From: Chenggangzhangella methanolivorans | GTDB taxonomy: Bacteria > Pseudomonadota > Alphaproteobacteria > Rhizobiales > Methylopilaceae | NCBI RefSeq assembly: GCF_019797865.1 | Contig: NZ_CP081869.1 | Coordinates: 5,346,501-5,410,500, forward strand | Length of the DNA stretch: 64,000 nucleotides | Reading direction: 5' to 3' | Shown here: piece after piece, positions 46,233 to 55,413 of the stretch | Position numbering within the stretch: position 1 is the first letter of the stretch | Layout of the letters: the number at the start of each line of letters is the position of its first letter | Translations under genes and position numbers: made by a program | Notes under the pieces: generated by a model | The model's database searches: none | What the model was told of the DNA's origin: nothing | Seen by the model: only the letters and a program-made list of their open reading frames with translations

Positions 46233-47240
46233 TCAGAACTCCAGACAGATCTTGCCGAAATGCCGGTTCGACTCTTGATGCCGGAAGGCCTCGCCCAACG
46301 CGTCGAGGCCGAAGCTGCGGTCGATCACCGGCTTCAGCCCGGTCGCCTCCATGGCTTCGACCATGTCCTGCTGATGCCGGCGCGAACCGACGATCATGCC
46401 CTGGAGCCGCGCCTGCTTGGCCATGAGGGCGAACGTCGGCACCTCGCCTGAAAGCCCGGTGAAGATGCCGATCAGCGAGACATGGCCGCCGACGCGCGCG
46501 GCGGCGAAGGACTGGGCGAGCGTTCCCGGACCGCCGATCTCGACCACATGGTCGACGCCGCGCCCGTAAGCGAGACCGTGGGCCGCCTCGCCCCAATTCT
46601 CGGTCGACCGGTAGTTGATCACGTGGTCCGCGCCGAGGCTCTTCAGGCGCTCCATCTTCTCGTCCGACGACGAGGTCGCGATCACGGTGGCGCCCATCGC
46701 CTTGGCGATCTGCAGCGCGAAGATCGAGACGCCGCCGGTTCCCATGGTCAGGACGACGTCGCCGGCCTTCAGCCCGCCGTTCACGACGAGGGCGCGCCAG
46801 GCGGTCAGTCCGGCGCAGGTGAGCGTCGCGGCTTCGGCGTGCGTCCAGCCCTTCGGCGCGCGCGTGAACGAGGTCGCGGGCGCGGTGACCATCTCGCAGG
46901 CGTAGCCGTCGACGCCGTCGCCCGGCGTGAGCGAGAAGTCCGAGATGTCGGTGCGGCCGTCGATCCAGGTCGGGAAGAAGGTCGAGACGACATGGTCGCC
47001 GGCGGCGAACTCGTCGACGCCGGCGCCGACCTCCTCGACCACCCCCGCACCGTCCGACATCAGCACCCGGCCGGCCTGCGACGGCAGCATGCCGGTCGCC
47101 ACCGCGTAGTCATGAAAGTTGAGCGAGCTCGCCTTCAGCCGCACCCGGATCTCGCCGGGACCCGGCCCGCCCGGCTCGTCCTTGTCGACCAGAGCCAGCG
47201 TGTCGAGCCCCGCCGGGCTTCCGAGCGTCATCGCCTTCAT
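46233..47240 (-). CDS. NAD(P)-dependent alcohol dehydrogenase/quinone oxidoreductase (MDR family)
   Basis: A 335-aa medium-chain dehydrogenase. N-terminal GroES-like domain (ASSLNFHDYAVATGMLP, VLMSDGAGVVEEVGAGVDEF) and a Rossmann domain with VVLTMGTGGVSIFALQIAKAMG. The conserved HE-type catalytic zinc ligands and the structural cysteine cluster of classical alcohol dehydrogenases are not evident, favouring a zinc-free quinone-reductase-like activity. Substrate unknown. Confidence 0.88.
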   Translation of the reverse strand: MKAMTLGSPAGLDTLALVDKDEPGGPGPGEIRVRLKASSLNFHDYAVATGMLPSQAGRVLMSDGAGVVEEVGAGVDEFAAGDHVVSTFFPTWIDGRTDISDFSLTPGDGVDGYACEMVTAPATSFTRAPKGWTHAEAATLTCAGLTAWRALVVNGGLKAGDVVLTMGTGGVSIFALQIAKAMGATVIATSSSDEKMERLKSLGADHVINYRSTENWGEAAHGLAYGRGVDHVVEIGGPGTLAQSFAAARVGGHVSLIGIFTGLSGEVPTFALMAKQARLQGMIVGSRRHQQDMVEAMEATGLKPVIDRSFGLDALGEAFRHQESNRHFGKICLEF

Positions 47241-47322
47241 GATCGGTCTACTCCCACAGAATTCCGTCGTCCGGACGCGCCTATCTGGCGCGCGAACGCC
47301 CGGCTTCGAGGCGCGATGGGAT

Positions 47323-47877
47323 TCAAACCCTGACGACGGCGCGTCTCGACCGCGCGAGACCCAAGGGGCGGGTGCGGGCCCACAGGGAGAAGCAGAGGGC
47401 GATCGAGGCCGCGCAGGCCGAAAACGTCACGAGGAAGTCGATCGAGACATGCGAACCAAGCCGGGCGGCGTCGATCTCGGACGCGAACTGGCGCACGACC
47501 ATCGCGGGCGCGAGGATCACCATGAGCCAGAGCGGATAGAACAGCAGCGCCGCGAGCGCCTTCGCGCCCCATGCGCGCTCGAACGCCCCGATCGAGACCG
47601 AGGGGGCTGCGGCGGCCAGGATCGCGCCGAACAGGAACCTGAGCGCGTCCGCGGTCTGGCCGGGGCTGTCGCGCACCACCGGCGTCGCATAGAGCGTCGC
47701 GGTGACGGCGTTCGAGGCTGCGACAACCAGTTCCCAGACGACGTCGGCGGCGACCAGAGCGGAAGCGATGGCCGAAGGCGCGACGACGATCGCGATCACG
47801 AGAGCGGCGAAGCCCGCCTTTTCGCCGGCCGTCCTCGCCGCCGACGTCAATCTCGCGATCGCAGCAGATTTCGGCAT
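47323..47877 (-). CDS. Membrane protein, function unknown
   Basis: A 184-aa protein with about four membrane segments (around residues 22-46, 80-98, 108-126 and 145-165). The ends are basic (KSAAIARLTSAAR; LARSRRAVVRV). No family recognised. It sits alone between the oxidoreductase and the metal-uptake cassette; a T-rich stretch at about 47950-47960 separates it from the PepSY gene. Confidence 0.6.
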   Translation of the reverse strand: MPKSAAIARLTSAARTAGEKAGFAALVIAIVVAPSAIASALVAADVVWELVVAASNAVTATLYATPVVRDSPGQTADALRFLFGAILAAAAPSVSIGAFERAWGAKALAALLFYPLWLMVILAPAMVVRQFASEIDAARLGSHVSIDFLVTFSACAASIALCFSLWARTRPLGLARSRRAVVRV

Positions 47878-47983
47878 CGCCCCGCCCCCAGTTTGTTAGG
47901 GATCAGACTACCGCCTGATGAGGCGAGCGCCAGACGCATCCACAACCCGTGAGTGTTTTTTTTCGAAATGCTTAACGGCGAAG

Positions 47984-49366
47984 TCAGCCGCCGGCGCCTC
48001 GGCGCGCCATCAGCCGGTCGACGCCAAGCGCGGCGACGAGCGAAAGTCCAGCGAGCGGGAACAGGATCCCGATGACGAGCGTGATCGTCGCCACCGTGCG
48101 CAGCCGCGTCGGCTCGAGCGTCCGCGGCGCGGCGAGCTGGCCTTTCGGTCGTCTGCGCCACCACATGATCGGCCCGGTGATCGACAGCGCCGCGGTCCCG
48201 ACGCAGGCGAGCAGCATCACGAACTGGTTCGCGCGGCCGAAATAGTTGCCCATGTGGAGCTGGACGCCGAGCTCCACCGCCTTGGCGGCCACGCCGTAGT
48301 CGGCGAAGCCGACGTCGTTCAGGATCGCGCCCGAGTACTGGTCGATCTGGATCGTCCGCTGCCCCTGCGGGCGATCGGGATAGACATAAGCCGAGTAGAC
48401 CCCGGCCGCCCCCTTCGGCAGCGAGAGCCGGTAGGGATGCGCCATGCCGGCCGCGGCGAGGATCTCGCCCGCGCGGTCGACGCCGATCGGCGCGGCGGCG
48501 GCGTCCGCGGGGGCGCTCATGTGGCCGCCATGATGGCCGGCATGCTCGTCCCCGGCCTGCTCCCGCGAGGCCGGCATCGGCGCGGTCTCGAGCGTCCAGG
48601 GCGCCTCTCCGGTCGCCTGCTTCATCGTCTCGGCCGAGGCCGGCACGGCGCCGTGGTTGCGGTGGCTGACCGGGTAGCCGATCCCTGCGGCCTCGGTCCC
48701 GGCGCGCAGGAGCGTTCCCCACACATTCGCCCATGGCAGTCCGGTCAGGATGAGGAACAGCAGGACGGCCGCCGTCCAGACGCCGATCGCGGCGTGAAGG
48801 CTCTTCCAGAACGGCCGGCCGGTCCCCCGGAGTTTCGGGACGAGAGCGTCGGCGAAACGCCGCGCTCCCCGGGGCCACCAGAGATAGAGCCCCGTCACGA
48901 TGAGCACGACGCCCCAGCAGGCCGCGAGCTCGACGATGGCGTGGCCGCCGAGCAGCGACGAGCCATGGAAGCGGTCCGCGAAGCCCACCAGCGTCCGGTC
49001 GTAAACGTAGGAGCCGAGCACGGCGCCGGTCCCCGGATCGACGAAGACGCGGCGTTCTCCGCCCTGCCCGTCCTTGACGTAGACCTGCGCGCTCCGGTCG
49101 GCGCCCGCCCAGGTGTCGATCCGGGTGGCCTCGCCGCCCGGGACGCTCGCCGCGGCCGCGGCGACGAGGCGGCCCAGCGGCAGCGTCGTCTCATGCGGCG
49201 CGACGATGCGCTTGTCCGCATGGAGCGCGTCGTTGATCTCGTCGTTGAAGAGATAGATCGCCCCCGTCACGCTGAGGATCAGCAGGAACGGGGCGACGAT
49301 CAGCCCGGCGTAGAAATGCCAGCGCCAGACCGCGCGGTAGAGCGCCGGGTTCTGGAAAAAGCCCAT
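47984..49366 (-). CDS. PepSY domain membrane protein (iron/siderophore reductase-like)
   Basis: A 460-aa PepSY-associated TM protein: N-terminal helix WHFYAGLIVAPFLLILSVTG, helices near VVLIVTGLYLWWPRGARRF and AAIGVWTAAVLLFLILTGLP, a periplasmic PepSY segment (TIQIDQYSGAILNDVGFADYG), and a C-terminal pair of helices (GTAALSITGPIMWWRRRP). A His-rich loop (DEHAGHHGGHM) suggests metal binding. Such proteins usually sit beside TonB receptors and are thought to reduce imported ferric siderophores. It starts 14 bp after the receptor gene. Confidence 0.88.
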   Translation of the reverse strand: MGFFQNPALYRAVWRWHFYAGLIVAPFLLILSVTGAIYLFNDEINDALHADKRIVAPHETTLPLGRLVAAAAASVPGGEATRIDTWAGADRSAQVYVKDGQGGERRVFVDPGTGAVLGSYVYDRTLVGFADRFHGSSLLGGHAIVELAACWGVVLIVTGLYLWWPRGARRFADALVPKLRGTGRPFWKSLHAAIGVWTAAVLLFLILTGLPWANVWGTLLRAGTEAAGIGYPVSHRNHGAVPASAETMKQATGEAPWTLETAPMPASREQAGDEHAGHHGGHMSAPADAAAAPIGVDRAGEILAAAGMAHPYRLSLPKGAAGVYSAYVYPDRPQGQRTIQIDQYSGAILNDVGFADYGVAAKAVELGVQLHMGNYFGRANQFVMLLACVGTAALSITGPIMWWRRRPKGQLAAPRTLEPTRLRTVATITLVIGILFPLAGLSLVAALGVDRLMARRGAGG

Positions 49367-49380
49367 CGCCGCCTCCCCTC

Positions 49381-51630
49381 TCAGAACTTCACGCTGTAGG
49401 TCAGGTCGAAGCTGCGCGGCGCGCCGACATAGACCTGGGTCGAGGAATAGCCCGACCACTCGGCGTAGAGCTTGTTGGTGAGGTTCCGGCCCCGGAGCGT
49501 GACGACGCCGCCCGCCGGCACGTCGACCGCGATTGACGCGTCGAACAGCGTGCGGCCGGCGACGCGGATCGTGTTGGCGTTGTCGGTGTAGAAGCTTCCG
49601 ACATGGCGAAGGCCGGCCCCGAAAGTGATCGGCGCCTCGGCCAGCCGATAAGTGGTCCAGAGATTGATCGTCCGCTCCGGAACGTTGAGCGGCCGGTTGC
49701 CCTTGAGGCTGACGCCGCCTTCCGAAAGCTTCGTGAACTCCGCCTTGAGGAAGGCCGCGTTGGCGTTGACCTTCCACTGGCTCGTCATCGCCATCGAGAC
49801 GTCGAGCTCGACGCCGCGCGAGCGCTGGCTGCCGCCCTGGACGGTGAGTGCCGGCGTGACCGGATCGCGCGTCAGGATGTTGTCCTGCTCGATCTGGTAG
49901 ATCGACGCCGTCGCGGCGATCCGCTCGTCCCAAAGAAGCGTCTTGACGCCGCCCTCGACCGACCGGCCCTTCGTCAGGTCGAAGGCGGCGCGCGCCGAGC
50001 TCGACAGCAGGAGCGAGCTGACCGGGGTGATCGCGGTCGTGTACTGGCCGAACAGGCTGACTTGCGGCGTGAGGTCGTAGACCGTGCCGATGCGCCAGGA
50101 CGTCGCCTTGAACTTGTTGCCGAAACGGTCCGACAGCGTCGGGTCGTTGAGGTCGTCGACCTTGCGGTCGAGGTCGATCCAGTCCTGCCGGACGCCGCCG
50201 ACCACGATCCATTCGGGCGTGAGGTTGAGCGCGTTCTCGACGAAAACGGCGGTGTTGTCGACCGTGCTGTCGAAGTTCTGCCGGGTGGCGAAGCCCGCGG
50301 TGTCGGGAAAGTCTCCCCGGTCGAAGTCGAACGGATCGACGAAGTCGACGGTCCCGAACCGGCGCCTCGAGCCGAACTCGGTGCGCATGTATTCGACGCC
50401 CGTCGTGAAGCGGTTGCGCATGCCGCCGATCTCGCCGTCGAAGTTCGCCGTCGTGCGGTTGGTCCAGGACTGCTGGTCGTGGGAGATCAGCGTCGCGTCG
50501 CGCCGCAGCTTGGCGTCGCCCGGCTGGGTCGCCACGTAGGTGTAGTCCTCCGAGTTCCGCCACAGCCGGTCGGCGCTGTAGAAGCCGAAGTCGTTCTTCA
50601 GCGTCCAGGCGTCGGTGAGCTCGTACTCGGCGCCGGCGCGCGCCCACACGGCGTCGGACTTCATCACGCCGTCGTCGACGTTGAAGTTCTTCTTCCAGAT
50701 CGACTTGTCGAGCACGAAGCCGCGGCCCGTCACGACGCCGCTCGGGTCGCGCGCGACGTCCGAGGGCAGCAGCGGCGTGCCGAAATAGGCGGTGCGGAAG
50801 TCGTCGTGGAAATAGTCGAACGCCGCCGTGATCTTGAGGCGATCGGTCGGCTTCAGCGCGATCGCGGTGGTGACCTGCACGTTCTCGCTGTCGGTGTCGT
50901 TCACATAGCCGTCGGAGCGTCCGTAGAGCACGCTCGCCGCGGCGGCGACGTTCTCGCTCGGCGCGACGTTGACGGCCGCTCCTGCGCGCACGCTGTCGAA
51001 CGAGCCGTAGGAAAGCAGCCCGTCGGCCTTGAAGACGTCGAACTCCGGCTTGCGCGTCACGAGGTTGATCGTGCCCGCAAGCGCGCCGGCCCCGTCGACC
51101 ACGGAGGGCCGGACCTTTGAGGATCTCGATCCGGTCGAAGCTGTAGGTGTCGTAGTTGCGCGAGGCGATCAGCGGATCGATCGCCCTCACCCCGTCGATC
51201 ACATAGCCGACCGCCCCGCGCGAAAAGCCGCGGATCGCGGTGACGCCGGTTCGCCCGGCAGGTTGCCGGCGACGACGCCCGGCGCGGAGTTGTAGGCCTC
51301 GATCAGCGAGCGGCTGCCCTGCTCCTGCAGCTGCTGCTGTGTGAGCACGTCGACGGTCGCCGGCGTTTCGCGCACGGTGAGGCCGAGGCGGCTCGCGGCC
51401 TCGCTCGTGCGCTTGAGCCGCGCGGCCGGCGCGGAGGCGTCGCCCTCGCCGCGCCCTTCGATCGCGATCTCGTCGAGAGGGGTCGCAGCCTCGCCGTCCC
51501 CTTCCGGGGGTTGCGCCAGTGAGGGGGAGGCGACGAGCAGGGCCGCGACGGCGGCGGCGGAAAACAAGGCGCGGCGACGCGCGGCGCTGCGCGCCGGCGA
51601 GAAACGAACGGACACTTCGGAAAACTCCAC
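49381..51630 (-). CDS. TonB-dependent siderophore/metal receptor (frame broken twice)
   Basis: Outer-membrane receptor. Signal peptide (ALFSAAAVAALLVASPSLAQ), a plug domain (LTVRETPATVDVLTQQQLQ, IRGFSRGAVGYVIDGVRA, DRIEILKGP then DGAGALAGTINLVTRKPEF), and a 22-strand-type barrel ending in SFDLTYSVKF. The frame shifts near 51249 (one base lost) and near 51107 (one extra base in a G run of the plus strand); repair gives the canonical LKGPASVVDGAGA. The plug pattern is of the siderophore-receptor subfamily. Ligand unknown. Confidence 0.9.
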
Positions 51631-51720
51631 GCGAAAGGGCTTGGCCCGCGCGGCGGCGGGCGACGCCCTGCCCGGCCGGCGAGGTCTTGGCGAAACGACG
51701 CGCGGCCTTGCAGGCCGCGA

Positions 51721-52083
51721 TCACGCCTCGCGCGGAGGAGCCCTTGGATTTCGTGGAGTTCGTTTTTGCGCAGGCGGCGCGAGCGCGTCCGCCCAAAGCC
51801 GCTCCGTTCCGCCGAGAACCTGCGGAACGTCCGGAACGATCTGAACGTCGCGCGGCGCGGCGGCGACCGCATGGAGCGCGCATCCGGAAACGCAGCAGTC
51901 GGGCAGCGCCTTGTGGCTCTTGTCCGAGCCGCCGTCGTCCGGGGCCGACGTCTCGTCCGCGATCGTGCGGCACAAAACGCCGAACGGATCGGCGGCCGCC
52001 GGAGCCGCGCCGAGCGCGACGCCCGCCAAGACGGCCTGCAACACGACGAGATAGGCGGCGAGAACGCCCCCCGCCCGTCGCAT
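51721..52083 (-). CDS. DUF2946-like secreted or membrane protein
   Basis: A 120-aa protein with an N-terminal hydrophobic stretch (GGVLAAYLVVLQAVLAGVAL) and the cysteine motif LPDCCVSGCALHA in the middle, as in DUF2946 proteins that accompany TonB receptors for metals. The C-terminus is Arg/Pro-rich. ATG 52083 (MRRAGGVLAAYL) is favoured; an 18-residue basic extension is possible. It heads the DUF2946-receptor-PepSY cassette. Confidence 0.7.
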   Translation of the reverse strand: MRRAGGVLAAYLVVLQAVLAGVALGAAPAAADPFGVLCRTIADETSAPDDGGSDKSHKALPDCCVSGCALHAVAAAPRDVQIVPDVPQVLGGTERLWADALAPPAQKRTPRNPRAPPREA

Positions 52084-52235
52084 CAAGCCGCCTCGTGCCG
52101 CCACCACTTCGCCCCCGCGTCGCCGTCGCGCGGCCATAGCATGGCGCGCGCATCCGTCAAACCATGACCAACGGACGCTGGGGCCGAGGTCGGGGATCGG
52201 ACCCGCTCCGGCGGCTCGAGATCAGAAAGGTTCTG

Positions 52236-52257
52236 TGCGGTACAGAAGCGCCACTGT
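52236..52257 (+). repeat. Left terminal inverted-repeat candidate
   Basis: TGCGGTACA (52236-52244), a 6-base spacer, then CCACTGT (52251-52257). Both words recur in inverted orientation at the right end with an 11-base spacer. The left word is also part of a local palindrome TTCTGT-GCGGT-ACAGAA (52231-52247). Confidence 0.55.
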
Positions 52258-52297
52258 GTGTTACGGCGTTGAGCAGCTTCAAGAATCCTTGGACGTG

Positions 52298-52326
52298 ATG
52301 AGCGACAAATGTCGTCTGTCGCTCAT
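52298..52326. repeat. Perfect 10-bp inverted repeat at the left end of the element
   Basis: ATGAGCGACA (52298-52307) and TGTCGCTCAT (52317-52326) enclose a 9-base loop. It lies 66 bp behind the helicase stop. It could be a recombinase-binding site or an end-of-operon hairpin; there is no T run, so a simple terminator is less likely. Confidence 0.6.
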
Positions 52327-52392
52327 TTGGTCGATCTGACGGTGGTTGGCGAACATGCTGGAGCGGCCCTCGCCGATCCAGTTTCGAGCATA

Positions 52393-54424
52393 TCACGCTA
52401 CCGCGTGATCCCGCCAGAACGCAGGCCTTCCGAGGCCGGTCTCACGCCTGCCGGCGGCGGAGGGCTGGCGAACGGCTTCTGCAAGAACGTCAGCCTCGCC
52501 GATGAGCACGACCCGATCGGTCGCGCGCGTGACCGCGGTGTAGATCAGGGACCGATCGAGCAGCCGCGAGCGCGTGACCGGGACGACCACGCTGCGGAAC
52601 TGAGATCCTTGCGCCTTGTGGACGGTGACCGCGTAGGCGAGCGACAGGTCGTCGAGAGCTGACCCTACGAACTCATGGCGCTCGCCGTCGAAGTCGACCT
52701 CAACGGCATCGTCGATGCGCACCACGACGCCGAGGCTGCCGTTGCGCAGGTCGCGACGATAGTCGTTTCGGCCGAACATGACGGGCTCGCCCAGCGCAAG
52801 GTCGCGACCGGGAACCCGGGCCCTTCCCACACTAAGAAGGCGATGGAACAGGCCGTTCAGCGCCTCCAAGCCGGTATCACCAGCCCTGAGCGGGGTAAGG
52901 ATGCGAAGGTCGTGGCCGAAGCCTCCGAGGCGCTCGACGACATCGACGACGTGGTCGGCGGTCGGGGCGCTGTCCGTGCTGACTAGGGCGACGCCGTCCA
53001 AACCGACCTGATGCTCGAGCGTCGGCCACTGACCCTCTCGGATCGCGGCCGCTACGACCGGGATGCCCGAAGTCGCCGCCTGGCGATAGATCCGTCTGAG
53101 CCGGATGGCGGGAACCTGAGGAGCTTCGGCGAACGCGTGGAGGGTGAGGCCGAAGCCGATGGGTCCGAGCTGGGCCTCATCGCCGACCAACAGCAAGCGG
53201 CTCTCCTCGGGCATGTGCCGCAGCAGGCGGTAGAGCGTCGGCAGGTCAAGCATGGAGCTCTCATCGACGACGATGAGGCTCTCCGGCCCAAGAGCCACCT
53301 TTTTCGCCTCACAGGCTTTCAGGAAGGCCGCGATGGTCGATGCTGGCCGACCAGTCGCCTCGCGCATCCGGACCGCTGCACGGCCAGCCAGGGCCATCTG
53401 GTGAACAACTCTGCCGAACGCCTCGTTCGCCGCGCAGACGGCCTTCAGGACTGTCGTTTTCCCGACGCCCGCTCCCCCGAGCACCATGCCGAACCGAGAC
53501 CGGACCGCCAGGCGGACCGCGGCGCGTTGTTCCTCGTTCAGCTCGACCCCGACCTCACGTCTCGCACCATCGAGCCACTGATCGATTTCTTCTTCGGGTA
53601 CCTCACGGGCGATCAGGTCGCCTTGGACGGGCTCTGACAGCGCGGTCAGGAGCCGGGACGCAACGTAGGCCTCCATCATAGCCGCGCCGGCCGGCTGCCA
53701 CCCTCCATCGCTGCTCACGACGGCCCCAACGTCCCGGGCATGGTCGACCGCGCGAGACGTCAGAAACAGCTCCTACAGGGCCGAGAAGCTTCCGCAGGCG
53801 GGCTCGGAGGGTGGCGTCGCTCGTCCACGTGTGCTGGCTCTGCAGGCGCTCGTAGAGCACAGCCTCGACGGCGGCGATCAGTCGGGCGGGATCGTCCTCG
53901 GCCGTCCCTATGCGCTTCGCGGCGGCGTCGACGGTCGGCCAAGAGGCGAGCGCCATCATGGCGTAAGGCTGACTGCGAATGCGTTGGGCGGCCTCCGCTC
54001 CCCAGAGGCGCATCACCTTTCCGGCCAGGCGCGGATCGAAGCCGCGCTCCTCGAGCCAGACCACGACGTCTCCTCGCGCGAGATCCTCAGCCCAAGCTCG
54101 AACCAGCGTCTCGGCCTCCCGCTCTCCCACCACCGTCGCCAACGGGTTCGGGTCGCCGCCGGCGAGGAGCCGTGGAAGATCCGGCCCGAAGACTTCCGCC
54201 AGCCGAGCGGCCTTCGCCCAGCCGATACCTTCGAAGGCTGGCGTCTCAGCGAGGTGGCGGATCAGAGCGGCCATCGGGACGTGCCCCGCCGACCCACGCC
54301 CACCATGCCACCGTGCTCGGTCCAGGGAAGGGGCAAGCGCAAGCGGCGCGCCGAGGCGCGCCCCCTTCCCTTCCCCTGCGCGCGGCGGCCTGCTGTTCGC
54401 AGGTCGGCTCCGAGGAACGGTCAT
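52393..54424 (-). CDS. RecD2-like ATP-dependent DNA helicase (frame broken once)
   Basis: Superfamily 1 helicase. An N-terminal helix-hairpin-helix part (LAETPAFEGIGWAKAARLAE) precedes the motor: Walker A GGAGVGKTTVLKA, Walker B VVDESSMLDLPTLYRLL, a Q-motif GDEAQLGPIGFG, and at the end the UvrD-C segment VTVHKAQGSQFRSVVVPV and YTAVTRATDRVVLIG. Two bases (CG in a CGCGCG run) are missing near 53750; repair gives SRAVDHARDVGAVVSSDGG. ATG 54424 overlaps the previous stop; ATG 54274 would start at the helix-hairpin-helix part. It is the last gene of the element. Confidence 0.87.
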
Positions 54425-54868
54425 TCCCCGGTCTCACCGAGGAACGGGAGAGAAGAGACCCAGCGTCCCGTCTCCACCATATGCGTCTCGACATGCTCGA
54501 CCCGCCGCAGGCGCTCCCGCAGGCCGGCGACCTCGGCGCGGAGCGCCGCGTTCTCTTGTTCGAGCTTGTGGATGCGTCGCTCGCGCCGGTCCGGCGTGCG
54601 GACTTCCGGCTTTACGTCAGGCTCCTCAGCGTTCTCGGGCGCGAGCCCCATCGCTTCGACCGAGGTCCAGCGCTTCCTTCGCCGCCGGGTTCTTGTAGAG
54701 AACCTGCCGGTCGAAGCCGCAGGCCAGCGCCACGGCCGAGACGTTGACGCGACCGTTGCGCATCGGAAGCGGGCGACGTTCGGCCGCGAGCGCGTCGAGA
54801 TACTCCTGAAGGCGGCGAGAATTCTCGGCGCCGGCCGCCGCTCCAGACTGCCCTGCGGCCGCAGTCAA
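54421..54868 (-). CDS. Small HTH/coiled-coil protein of the element, second copy type (frame broken once)
   Basis: About 149 aa. N-terminal part RRLQEYLDALAAERR, then a helix-turn-helix-like segment VNVSAVALACGFDRQVLYKN, then a coiled coil IHKLEQENAALRAEVAGLRE. Two bases (CG) are lost near 54662; repair gives KEALDLAVEAMGLAPENAEE. The layout (HTH then coiled coil) recalls TnpC-type accessory proteins of Tn554-like systems, but I see no firm family match. Its ATG overlaps the stop of the gene before it, and its stop overlaps the helicase start. Confidence 0.65.
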
Positions 54869-55324
54869 AACCTGCTCCGGTCGATGGGCGGAAGCGCCTT
54901 CATGAGTTCGGCCTCGCTGACGCCCTTCACGGCCGCGTTGCGCAGCATGATGAGGTGCCGCTCCTCGTACCAGGCGTTGCGTTCGGCCAGTTCCTTCATG
55001 CGCTCCTGCAGATCCTCGACCTGTCGTCGAAGGATGACGACCTCTGGATCACGGGAGCGCCGCTTCGCGCCGCCGGCCAAGGCGACCTTACGGGTTTTGA
55101 CGGCATCGACGATCTCGGGCTTCGCCGCCAGCGCCTGCCTGGTCCACGAACCGACGCCGAGCTGTTTGAGCGCCGCTGATATCCTCCCAGCGGAGCGGAA
55201 GAGCCGCCCAGGTCAAGATGACCTCGCGGATCCGCGCCACGGTCGCTTCGTCGAGATGCCGCCGGCTGCCCGTCCGCGGAGCGCGGGCTGGCGAACGTCG
55301 ACTACCCTTCTCCTTCACGGCCAT
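54865..55324 (-). CDS. Small HTH/coiled-coil protein of the element, first (frame broken once)
   Basis: About 153 aa. A basic start (MAVKEKGSRRSPARAPRTGS), a helical part with EATVARIREVILTWAALPLR, a helix-turn-helix-like segment WEDISAALKQLGVGSWTRQA, and a coiled coil VVILRRQVEDLQERMKELAE near the C-terminus. Two bases (CG from AGCGCGGCGC) are lost near 55176. It lies 89 bp behind the third recombinase. The role is unknown; DNA binding or recombinase accessory function is inferred. Confidence 0.65.
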
Positions 55325-55413
55325 CTGCCCCACCCAGACTGGGCTCGACGGTGATTCGGCCCGGAGCCACCAAGTAGACAGCAAGGAGGTGAACACTCCC
55401 CTCCGACGGCCCC

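Larger units (their letters stand above)
52084..52392. other. 309-bp intergenic region holding the left end of the integrated element
   Basis: No gene. It should contain the promoter of the DUF2946 gene on its left side. The inverted-repeat end of the mobile element begins near 52231 and a perfect hairpin lies at 52298-52326. Confidence 0.6.

Noticed and set aside
47984..52153. A 1389-codon open frame covering the PepSY gene and the TonB receptor gene
   Set aside because: Only the last 460 codons are a real protein. The rest is the shadow of the receptor in a different frame, apart from a short piece where the receptor itself is shifted into this frame.
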